From Effrenium voratum (taxonomy: Eukaryota; Sar; Dinophyceae; Suessiales; Symbiodiniaceae), in NCBI GenBank assembly GCA_963377175.1, contig CAUJNA010000535.1, positions 1,060,001-1,124,000 of the forward strand: DNA of 64,000 nucleotides, read 5' to 3'. Positions 54,854 to 64,000 of the stretch are shown here, piece after piece. Made by a program: the position numbers and the translations under genes. The notes under the pieces are model-generated. The model searched no databases, was not told where the DNA came from, and saw only the letters and a list, made by a program, of their open reading frames with translations. The stretch's first letter is position 1; each line of letters opens with the position of its first letter.

Positions 54854-55138
54854 TGAGGCGCACTGCCGCAGAAGGGAACTGGTACCCTGTGGAAGTAGAG
54901 GTCGTTGATTTGGTCCCTGGATCTATTCCGGAGAGAGTCCAACAGGCCAATATGGAGGATTGGAGGATGGATTGTCCCTGGTGGCTTGTGTTGACTGTGA
55001 ATTCTGTAAAGCGGTCTGCAAGCCTTTTTATCGCTGTACCATGTGTCGAATGACTGTACAAATGACTTGAAGGGCCTTGAGCCAAACATGTCAGCGGAGT
55101 GTGTGAATAGGTCAATGGGTGTAACCAAAAGCAACACA
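54854..55138 (-). repeat. element 2, 5' LTR
   Basis: 285 bp, TGAGGCGCACTGCCG to CCAAAAGCAACACA on the plus strand. It is flanked outside by GGGGGG, as is the other LTR, compatible with a 5-bp duplication of a G-run. The 11-mer complementary to the spliced-leader end is at 55076-55086. Confidence 0.93.
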
Positions 55139-55475
55139 GGGGGGTGGGGGGGGATGATTGCGTCACTTCTTCGAGTTTGCTTGACAAGAATGTTTGTATT
55201 TCCTGTTTCTGTGGGGTGTGTGGTGTTCTATTTGCGTGTGCTGAGCTGTCTTGTTTTGCTGCAACTTCTTGTGCCCAAACCATGGTGTTAGAAGACGTTC
55301 GTCTAGCGCGTGCCTTCATCATCTTGCTGCGTTTAGCTGGCATCTCGCATTGCTTCTCCACACACTCGGTGCTGGGTCCCTTTTTGACTGTCTGGCTGCC
55401 TCTTGGACTCTCTTCTGGACGTCGCGTGTCAGCCACATCTCGTCCTTTGTGTCTGCTGTCACGATATGCCCACAT
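55139..55475 (-). pseudogene. open frame split by element 2 (5' part)
   Basis: Open minus-strand frame from 55475 to the insertion, with Lys/Arg/Ser-rich sequence (KQCEMPAKRSKMMKARARR). It enters a Pro run encoded by the G-run at the element edge. On the other side of the element (44211-44112) an open frame in the same phase continues PPPPSENRFEHKKRQ to a stop. Element plus a 5-bp duplication is 10932 bp, divisible by three, so the pre-insertion frame would be continuous. No homology recognised. Confidence 0.35.
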
Positions 55476-55486
55476 AGGTTGACTAA

Positions 55487-55950
55487 GATTTGGGGAGGGT
55501 GAAGAACAGACTAAGGACCCCGCCCCCCGTCAAATATTGAAAAGAGAGTTCACCATGCGGTTCTCAGGCAACATGCGGTCTTGAACATGGCACTCTGCTT
55601 GGCACACGACGCTGACTCCTCAGAAGCCTGTGCGTTGCCTGCAGACAAAGATTTGGGGAATTACCCTTTGGGTCAACAACAGACTTAGGACCCCTCCCCC
55701 CGTCGGATATTGAAAAGAGAGTTCCTCATGCGGTTCCCAGGCAACATGCGGTCTTGAACATGGCAAACTGCTTGGCAAACGATGCTGACTCCTCAGAAGC
55801 CTGTGTGTTGCCTGCAACCGAAAAACCGACAAAGATTTGAGGATTTCACCTTTGCCCTGCCCCCGTCGATTTTTGAAAAGAGAGTTCATCATGCGGTTCC
55901 CAGGCAACATGCGGTCTTGAACATGGCAAAATCCTTGACACGCGATAGTT
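55487..55950. repeat. three tandem ~168-bp repeats
   Basis: GAAAAGAGAGTTC anchors at 55539, 55712 and 55875 (spacings 173 and 163). Each is followed by ATGCGGTTC and GGCAACATGCGGTCTTGAAC; the third copy is truncated. Confidence 0.92.
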
Positions 55951-57640
55951 GGGGGCTGGAAAAATGAGCTTTTCAAAGCAGCGTGCCAGTGGGATTCGGG
56001 CACGCAAGAAATTCCCCACTGTCTCGGCGCATTTTACATGAGGGACAGACGGTGCTCTCCTTCCCCCCCTGTAGTCGCAGCTTCGACAATTTTCTCGGAA
56101 GCCAAAAAACGCACGATACTACCCGGGCTACTGCGGGCGGTGTACCTAGCAGGTCGTTCCAGTTGATTCTGAAAGTGTTAGGAAAGTATCCACAAGCAGC
56201 GGTCAATGAACTAGCTCCTTGCTTTCTCTTTAGGGAACTGCCTCTATCATGAATTGTGGATGCCTCAGGCTGAAACTCAATAGGAGGGAATTAGCGGAAG
56301 GTTCCTTCACAAAAGACAATTAAATTGAATGTCTCTTTTTGTGGAAGTAACTTTTTGGGTCGTTTTCTAGCAGAGCCAACTTTCGACAATTTTTCGTTTG
56401 GGATTGTTTCTCGGGCAGACTGAAAGGATACCATTCATTTTCTGGCTGGTGTTTGAAAACATCCAATTTGATAACATCCTTTGGCCCTTGCTGCCTAAAA
56501 GACTCCGTCCATTGAGGCTGGCTGCCTTTTTCTTCGCTGCCTTCGCCGGCGGTTTGCGCTTCCGAACGCTGAGCCCCTTGGCAAATCCCTGCCAGACGCA
56601 AAGACACACCGCCGAAGTCGAGCCTCAAATAGAGTTGTCTCAAGAAAGGGAACCCCCAAACCAACTCTGAGAAGGGTACCTGCAACAACAGATCTGTTTG
56701 TTCGACCAACAGGTGTCAAGCTATGGACGCACCAGTTTCTTCCGCTGCCCAGGTAGTTGAAAGAAGTCTGCTGCCAGGCAGCAAACCTTTGACCCGCGCC
56801 AGCAATTGTAGATCTATGAGAAATGACTTTTATCCCGCGCTTGACGTGCGGACAGTTGTAACCGAGGAGGGAACCATTCGGTGATCTCAATTGCTTATGT
56901 GGGGACAAGGAAGCAAGTCGGACCCGGCAAGCCCCAAAGTCATGCTCTTGCAAATGAAGTTTGTTTCCCCCAGACATCTGGGAACTCCCACACAAAACCA
57001 AACTGGGCTCGATCGGCCTGAGACATCAGGCGGGTATGGGCCCTGAATTGAATGGCCCGTGAAGATCCAAGGTTCGGTTTGGACGCGTCTATAAATCAAG
57101 CGCCAAGCGCTAGCAACAGGTGGCATGACGAGCGTCCAAACCAGTTTCTTGGGCAAAGGCTCTACAGGTGCCTGCTTCCACTCCCATTACGCCAGGTATG
57201 AGTGAAAGTGCATGCCTTGATCGGCTCTGCACTTGATTCGGAAAGATCGATTTAAACCCCCCAAAAAAAAATACTTCGCTTTGAGCAATCCCCACCCTCC
57301 ACACTCACGAGCTTAAACCACGGTTGTCTGAATTCAAGCATGGTTTTCGAGTGGCTTGGGGCCTATGACTGCTCAACAAGCTTTGCATTGAGAGCCTTAT
57401 CCACCTGTCTGTGTCAAACTCCACTTGTCTGCGAGCCGATCTCGAGAACTCAAACATCGGTTCCGCTAACAAAAGCCAAGCCCCTTCCAAAAAGAAACCC
57501 GACGGGGGATTAAACGAAGTTGCTTGTTCACAGCCCGAAGCAACACAAAAGCATCACCCTTTCCGAGCCTCAGGGCACACTCAAAACACGAAGGCACCAA
57601 CATGAAATGTAAACACAACTGTGCGCCGGGCGGGACATTA
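55951..57640. other. ~1.7 kb with no gene recognised
   Basis: Open frames up to 168 codons (-, 56495-57001), without recognisable motifs. No transposon or RNA gene signals. Confidence 0.4.
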
Positions 57641-58200
57641 AGCAAAGCCAGACTGGCGAGCTGCTCTGGGGATACTGGCGGGATCCACTGGCGAATGCTC
57701 CGAGCCGCTCCGGCTCGATACTGGCCGGATACTCTGCAGGATTCACCGGCAAAGAAACTCAGCAGGCTACCCAGCGGTGATCCAACTGGCGAGCTACTCT
57801 GGGATACTCAGCGGGATACTCGGCGGATCTGGCGGGCTGCTCTGGTGGGAAAGCCACTGGCGAGCTACTCTGGCGGGATACTCGATCCACTGGCGAGCTA
57901 CTCTGAGACTCGGCGAAATCAACTGCGCATGGCGGGCCGCTGGTGGGCTACTCGGCGGGATCCACTGGCGAGCGCTCTGGCGGGATACTTGGCAGGATCC
58001 ACTGGCGAGCCGCTCTGGCGGGATACTCGGCGGGATCCACTGGCGGGGCGGGGTCCACTCGCGAGCAGCTCTGGCCGGATACTCGGCAGGATCCACTGGC
58101 GAGCGGGATACTCGGCGGGATTCTCGGCGGGATACTCGGTGGGATCCACTGGCGAGCTGCTCTAGCGGGATACTGGGTGGGGGCGTGGTGTAGAAGCATC
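57641..58200. repeat. degenerate GC-rich minisatellite (GGGATACTCGGCGGGATCCACTGGCGAGC)
   Basis: Words GGGATACT, CGGCGGGAT, CCACTGGCGAGC and GCTCTGG recur every ~20-40 bp in shuffled order. Frames on both strands are open because the units are stop-poor. Confidence 0.88.
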
Positions 58201-58256
58201 GCAAACGCGGATTCCAACATAAAATCTAACAACCCCTTTCTGTCGGGTGGGGAAAA

Positions 58257-60112
58257 CACCAACACACACGCGCACACACTCACACTCACACTCACACTCA
58301 CACACACACAGACACAGACACAGACACAGACACAGACACAGACACAGACACAGACACAGACACAGACACAGACACAGACACGTGTACGTACACGTATCTA
58401 CAGTGTGTGTGTGTGTTGTGTTGTGTTGTGTTGTGTTGTGTTGTGTTGGTGTTGTGTCTGTGTTGTGTCTGTGCTGTGTCTGTGTTGTGTCTGTGTTGTG
58501 TCTGTGTTGTGTCTGTGTGTTGTCTGCATGTTGTCTGCGTGTTGTCTGCGTGTTGTCTGCGTGTTGTCTGCGTGTTGTCTGCGTGGTGTCTGCGTGGTGT
58601 CTGCGTGGTGTCTGCGTGGTGTCTGCGTGGTGTCTGCGTGGTGTCTGCGTGGTGTCTGCGTGGTGTCTGCGTGGTGTCTGCGTGTTGTCTGCGTGTTGTC
58701 TGCGTGTTGTCTGCGTGTTGCCCGCGTGTCGCCCGCGTGTCGCCCGCGTGTTGCCCGCGTGTTGCCCGCGTGTTGCCTGCGTGTTGTCTGCGTGTTGTCT
58801 GCGTGTTGTCTGCGTGTTGTCTGCGTGTTGTCTGCGTGTTGTCTGCGTGTTGTCTGCGTGTTGTCTGCGTGCTGTCTGCGTGCTGTCTGCGTGCTGTCTG
58901 CGTGCTGTCTGCGTGCTGTCTGCGTGTTGTCTGCGTGTTGTCTGCGTGTTGTCTGCGTGTTGTCTGCGTGTTGTCTGCGTGTTGTCTGCGTGTGGTCTGC
59001 GTGTGGTCTGCGTGTGGTCTGCGTGTTGTCTGCCGGTTGTCTGCGTGTCGTCTGCGTGTCGTCTGCGTGTCGTCTGCGTGTCGTCTGCGTGTCGTCTGCG
59101 TGTCGTCTGCGTGTCGTCTGCGCGTCGTCTGCGCGTCGTCTGCGCGTCGTCTGCGCGTCGTCTGCGCGTCCGTCTGCGCGTCCGTCTGCGCGTCCGTCTG
59201 CGCGTCCGTCTGCGCGTCCGTCTGCGCGTCCGTCTGCGCGTCCGTCTGCGCGTCCGTCTGCGCGTCCGTCTGCGCGTCCGTCTGCGCGTCCGTCTGCGCG
59301 TCCGTCTGCGTCTGCGCGTCCGCGCGTCCGTGCGCGTCCGTCCGTCTGCGCGTCCGTCTGCGCGTCCGTCTGCGCGTCCGTCTGCGCGTCCGTCTGCGCG
59401 TCCGTCTGCGCGTCCGTCTGCGCGTCCGTCTGCGCGTCCGTCTGCGCGTCCGACTGCGCGTCCGTCTGCGCGTCCGTCTGCGCGTCCGTCTGCGCGTCCG
59501 TCTGCGCGTCCGTCTGCGCGTCCGTCTGCGCGTCCGTCTGCGCGTCCGTCTGCGCGTCCGTCTGCGCGTCCGTCTGCGCGTCGTCTGCGTGTCGTCTGCG
59601 TGTCGTCTGCGTGTCGTCTGCGTGTCGTCTGCGTGTCGTCTGCGTGTCGTCTGCGTGTCGTCTGCGTGTCGTCTGCGTGTCGTCTGCGTGTCGTCTGCGT
59701 GTCGTCTGCGTGTCGTCTGCGTGTCGTCTGCGTGTCGTCTGCGTGTCGTCTGCGTGTCGTCTGCGTGTCGTCTGCGTGTCGTCTGCGTGTCGTCTGCGTG
59801 TCGTCTGCGTGTCGTCTGCGTGTCGTCTGCGCGTCTGCGTGTCGTCTACGTCTGCGCGTCTGCGCGTCTGCGCGTCTGCGCGCGTCTGCGTGCGTCTGCG
59901 CGTCTGCGTGCGTCTGCGTGCGTCTGCGCGTCTGCGTGCGTCTGCGCGTCTGCGTGCGTCTGCGCGTCTGCGTGCGTCTGCGCGTCTGCGTGCGTCTGCG
60001 CGTCTGCTTGCGTCTGCGCGTCTGCGTGCGTCTGCGCGTCCGCGCGTCCGCGCGTCTGCGCGTCTGCGTGCGTGCGTGCGTGCGCGCGCGCGCGTGCGAG
60101 CGTGCGTGCGTG

Positions 60113-60144
<32 letters not shown>

Positions 60145-60345
60145 TGGGTGGGTGGGTGCACGGTGGGTGGGTGGGTGTGTGTGTGTGTGTGTGTGTGTGC
60201 GTGCGTGTGTGTATGTATGTATGTATGTATGTATGTATGTATGTATGTATGTATGTATGTATGTATGTATGTATGTATGTATGTATGTATGTATGTATGT
60301 ATGTATGTATGTATGTATGTATGCGCAAACGCGCACGAGCGTGTG
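58257..60345. repeat. ~2.1-kb compound microsatellite
   Basis: Successive blocks: CACACT/CA (58260-58305), CAGACA hexamers (58306-58380), TGTGTTG (58410-58520), 11-bp TGTTGTCTGCG with GTG/CCC/GCT variants (58521-59160), 12-bp CTGCGCGTCCGT (59161-59580), 11-bp GTCGTCTGCGT (59581-59832), mixed GCGTCTGCGT (59833-60070), GTGC and GTGG runs, GT, and GTAT tetramers (60211-60322). Stop-poor composition yields overlapping frames of 650-892 codons on both strands. I treat none of them as genes. Confidence 0.97.
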
Positions 60346-60640
60346 CACAAACAGAGAGAGAGAGAGAGGGGGGGTCATACAGACACACGCAAACCTACAC
60401 ACACAGACACACATGCGGAAACACACGATGAACAAGCACCCACGTCCGTGTACACACAAGCGCGCGCACATGAACGTACTCATGGCCACACGCATGCACA
60501 CACAAGCGCACAAGCGCAAGCACAGGCACACGCATGCGCACCTGCTCGCCTGCCCTGCCGACCCGCCCACCTCTGGAGGTGGGCAGCACGAGCGCACGCG
60601 AGCCCACGTGAATGCACATGAATGTTGTGCATGTTCACAC
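60346..60640. repeat. CA/GA-rich decayed simple sequence
   Basis: GAGAGAGAG run, then irregular ACACAC, GCGCAC and CACATG words, forming the fading edge of the large microsatellite. Confidence 0.8.
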
Positions 60641-63600
60641 GGCGCTCTGAAGCCAAAAAATTGCCAAACACTCGAAGAATGAGCCTCTCATTGAGAATAC
60701 GTTGTCATCCTGGGCGCTACCATACTGCTGCCATCTCAATGTGTTTTACATGTTGGAGTGGCACTGCTTCGGCCACCATACATGTTCCAGTTGCTGTAAC
60801 ACTCCATCAGCATTAACTCGATCGCGAATATTGACCACAGAGTGGACAAATGACAAGCAAATCAATTACTTGGAAGCCCTCCCCAGCCCAATTTGTCATC
60901 AACAGAAGCCACCCCTGTCAAGCCCTTGCCCGCCGACATGCGGTCAAACAGCCGCAGATTCCGAGTGAAACTCAGCCCGTCAGAGGCGGTGGATGAAACA
61001 CTTGCGCCCGGCGTCCCTTTTAGCCATGGCAACCAAATGGCTTGGCTTCCATCAAATAATGACATTTTGCTATGCATCACCCAAGGAAACGCTTGCTTGA
61101 TGGCCCAAAGGTGATGCTGCATGCTGAAGTGCACCACAAAATATGAGGTGTAGTCAGTTGCCCAAATCATGGATTCATCCTCTCCAGCTGCCAACCCGGG
61201 GACCCCTGAAACCATGAGACTTGAATTGGCGTCAAGGCGCCAACAAGACACATTTACCAATGGGCATGTCGTTTGAAAAGCAGAAAGAACAAACACAATA
61301 TCAAGACGCGGCAAGCATGCTGCTTAACAAGCTGGTGTTTTTCCACCACAATCAGCATCAGCTTGCTTTCCTGCTTGATTAGGAGAACGGATCTCGGCGC
61401 CTGCTCCCCAGCCGATCCCATGAGATCAGGAAGCACGTCTTTCGCAAAGCACTGCGGAATATTCATGATGGAATTCCAGAAACCAATAAGGATTGATTTG
61501 CAAGGATGATTCACCTGTTGTCACCATGCTAATATAGGCACCGACTTGTTTGTCTCCCTAGGAACAAGTGTCCATTTAATCGTCAGCTTCGTTTGAGCGT
61601 TGAGGTCCAAGGAATCAAAGATCTAATAATCAGCTCGACAAGCACAAAGTGAAACCTACCTAAACGACCCTCTTTCGGTCCTTCTCTTTGTTCTTCGGTT
61701 TGCCTTTGAGCAAAATCCATCAACAGCGGAGCAGCTCATCAACAGCAAAGCCGGCTGACGCCTCCAGACTTCCCGCAGCCACCACACACGTCTCGCGGTG
61801 TTGCAGGCTTGCGCCGTAGGCACGTCATGGGCTTGAATGGAACAACGAGAATCTGTCTGCTCCGAACGGGCATTGTTCGAGAACCGAATAGCTCGCGGAG
61901 TCAATCATCTGGCGAGTACTGCGGTGGATTTGTCCAGGAATCAAGCAATAGAGTTGTTTGAACGGAGAGGGCAGGCTGGCTGAAATATAGCAGCTTACTA
62001 TATACGTGCTTTTGGATTACAACCCTTTCCGTGATTCCAAAGCGGGCCATCCCCATCAATATTTTATCACTTTGAAAGGGATTTCCTTGGTATCAGAGAA
62101 AGTGGCCCTCAAGCGAAATTGTCCACAACCACCGATTGCCACGCTTGGTTCCGTCAATGTTGCAACTGGGGGCTGCTCCATGGTAATTGTGGAAATGCTC
62201 TGGTAGACTCGCTCTCCCTCAGTCAGGATAGTCCAGGATCTGGCATCTGCTTGATTGGTGAGGTTAGACGCCAGCTTAACCAACAATGACAAAGCGATTG
62301 CCAATCAAATCTCCCCCAATGCCCCAGGCGCTTCCAAATTTGCAAGTCTTTAGGTAAAGCAATCACCATTGCCTCATGACGGCCCAGTTGAGACCATTGA
62401 AGTCACATCTGCCAGCATGGCCAGGTGTCTTTAGCACCTTTCGCCACCAGACGCTCACGCGGCGAATCTTCCTCCGTCGGCTGGAAAACGTGCAAGGGCT
62501 GTACCTCTGCCAAGAGTCTGACCAATGCCTCCCTCTACCTGCCTCAGGCTGAAATGTACCAACACCAGATCTCCCGACAATAACAATCGGAACGATCTAC
62601 CCAAAAACTAAAGTTCAGAAACGTGCCACTCCCCCCTGCACCAGCTGAGAATAGCCGAGTTGCATGTCTTGAATGCTGCAAGAAACGTGGGACCGCACCT
62701 CCTTTCAACATCAAATCGCACACCGCATGGGCAACAAGCGGGTGAATGTATCGTGTGCTTGTGCAATACCAAAGATGTGTCGTACAGTTGTACAAAACCA
62801 GCCCAAAATTGAGTGGGTCGTTCCCCTCCAGCGAGCAAAGCGACCAATAGGAACTCTGAAACTTCTAGACGTAAGAGCGTTTTCCCATCCAACAAAGCTC
62901 AGAGATACAAACTCGTTTTGCGCTCAGCCTTTCCTCTCTTTACCATGCTTCGGAAGTTTGAACCGCAATTCGTGACTATTAGTGACAATAAGTGTAATAA
63001 GTGACTACGAGTGACTATCATTGCAGGCCATTTAGGACCATCAATCGTCAGCAGCTTTCCAGGGCTCCTGAGTCGTAAAACGGCAAGCAAAATTCAAGTC
63101 GACTTCCAGCAGCACTGGCGGTGGGCGACTGTGCATTGCGCGTCCCTGTGGGTGCGCAGATATTGGCGGAGCTACGTGATATGGAAATAGATCAGAATCA
63201 TGGACCCTCGCATTTTGGTACATCTTTAAGGAACTATCGTGAAAGATCGACTGTTTTAAGGTATGCCCAACCACTTTGTCACACCCAAATATTAGCAGCT
63301 TTATCCTTTGCGCACGATTGCAATGGCATGTCCATCAACAAAGATCCTTCTTCACCAGGGTTTGAGCAACAGGTAATTCATGATATGTATCATACACGCA
63401 TACACAGGACCACATAACAGGGTAAACCATGCATGCACACGTATGTATACAGATATGACACACATGCAGGAGCGTATTAACATGCGTGGAACTGCAAGAC
63501 ATGTATGGGGGTGCCAACAAACACTGATTCATGATTCGTTGTCGAACCAGAAACCGTGCCTGGGCAATCAATTCGTCCTCTACGCCTTCTCTACAAACTC

Positions 63601-64000
63601 TTGCACCCTGCTTGCACCTTGTATGGAATCCCTATTCCTGATATCTTGCAGCCTTTTACCGGCCTCCCCCTTTTTTTGGACCACGGCTGTTCATCCGTTG
63701 CTTTGACTCGTTTTTCTCCCCCCGCGAGCGGCTAGGCTGCCGGGCTGGGCAGGCGCCCTCGAAGGGGCAAAGCTTGGAGAGCCGGGCGCCCTCCGCGGCC
63801 GGGCCCTTGATCTTCGCTTCCCCCCCGCGGATCATTTGGCCTCAGTCAAATTCTCAAAGCCCCGCAGCTGCTTCGCCGCGCAGACCCTAATTCGGAGTTG
63901 TTTCAAGAAAATGACAAGGAGAGGAGAAAACCTCCGCATCGAAATACGCAAAAAGATGCCGTGAGGTGCCAGAAACCGGGCGTGTCAGGCTTTGTTGGGC
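60641..64000. other. ~3.4 kb with no gene recognised
   Basis: The longest open frame is 150 codons (-, 60862-61314), without motifs. The last ~300 bp become GC-rich (GGGCGCCCTCCGCGGCCGGGC near 63785). No RNA gene or mobile-element domain was seen; a spliced gene would be missed. Confidence 0.4.

Larger units (their letters stand above)
44212..55138 (-). mobile_element. element 2: copia-type LTR retrotransposon with RNA-end-processing cargo, ~10.9 kb
   Basis: Direct LTRs at both ends (about 96% identical apart from a 12-bp indel), TG...CA termini and G-run flanks. Minus-strand order: gag, integrase, methyltransferase-like, linker, RT, RNase H, Tpt1/KptA-like, EEP-like, 3' LTR. The last two occupy about 3.8 kb and explain why the element is far longer than element 1. 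The primer site is the same initiator-tRNA complement as in element 1. Stops and frameshifts interrupt most domains, so this copy is not autonomous as assembled. Confidence 0.93.

Noticed and set aside
54843..55137. Extending element 2 gag into the LTR (frame from 55137)
   Set aside because: The same peptide is encoded in the other LTR at 44212-44508, so this is LTR sequence; the ATG at 54813 is the more reasonable start.
57943..60682. Open frames of 811-892 codons on both strands
   Set aside because: Entirely inside 11-bp/12-bp and shorter tandem repeats, open in several phases at once, with monotonous Cys/Val/Leu/Arg or Thr/Asp/Ala composition.

Overview
The window looks like nuclear DNA of a dinoflagellate, possibly Symbiodiniaceae. 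The reasons are large copia-type LTR retrotransposons whose gag, integrase and methyltransferase-like reading frames resemble those I associate with dinoflagellate genomes, very heavy simple-sequence and minisatellite load, and no bacterial gene organisation. This is inference from memory of those protein families; no search was run. I recognise no intact host gene. Nearly everything that can be named is mobile or repetitive, and all recognisable coding is on the minus strand.

Layout. 1-3460: (CACT)n, (GCAA/CCAA)n and a ~62-bp minisatellite. 3463-8120: nothing recognised. 8120-21690: a satellite of ~620-720-bp monomers, some arranged as ~1.34-kb dimers, each with a small palindrome and usually an (AT)n tract. 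A 6445-bp Ty1/copia element (element 1, 14407-20851) is inserted in one monomer. It has 228-bp LTRs, a 7-bp flanking duplication, an initiator-tRNA-like primer site, and gag, zinc knuckle, protease, methyltransferase-like domain, integrase, RT and RNase H, all broken by frameshifts. 21690-29755: mostly featureless. 29756-33470: a deletion-scarred third element (element 3) ending in a GC-rich fragment of different character. 33480-35270: an AT-rich island. 35601-36511: a broken zinc-finger reading frame. 36900-41200: many minisatellites around a tRNA-like sequence.

44212-55138 is the most interesting object: a 10.9-kb copia-type element (element 2) with 297/285-bp LTRs and G-run flanks. Read 5' to 3' on the minus strand it holds gag, integrase, a DNA-methyltransferase-like domain, a proline-rich linker, RT and RNase H. 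Between RNase H and the 3' LTR lie about 3.8 kb of extra coding sequence. One block has the motif series of a Tpt1/KptA RNA 2'-phosphotransferase. The next has the motif series of an endonuclease/exonuclease/phosphatase (EEP) fold enzyme. Cargo acting on RNA ends downstream of RNase H is the best candidate here for an undescribed system.

55487-60640 carries a three-copy ~168-bp repeat and a ~2-kb compound microsatellite that creates false 600-890-codon reading frames on both strands. 60641-64000 holds nothing I recognise. Element 2 would have worked as one polyprotein: gag packages, integrase inserts, RT/RNase H copies, and the methyltransferase-like, Tpt1-like and EEP-like parts are riders of unknown use. 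All three elements are now defective in this sequence.
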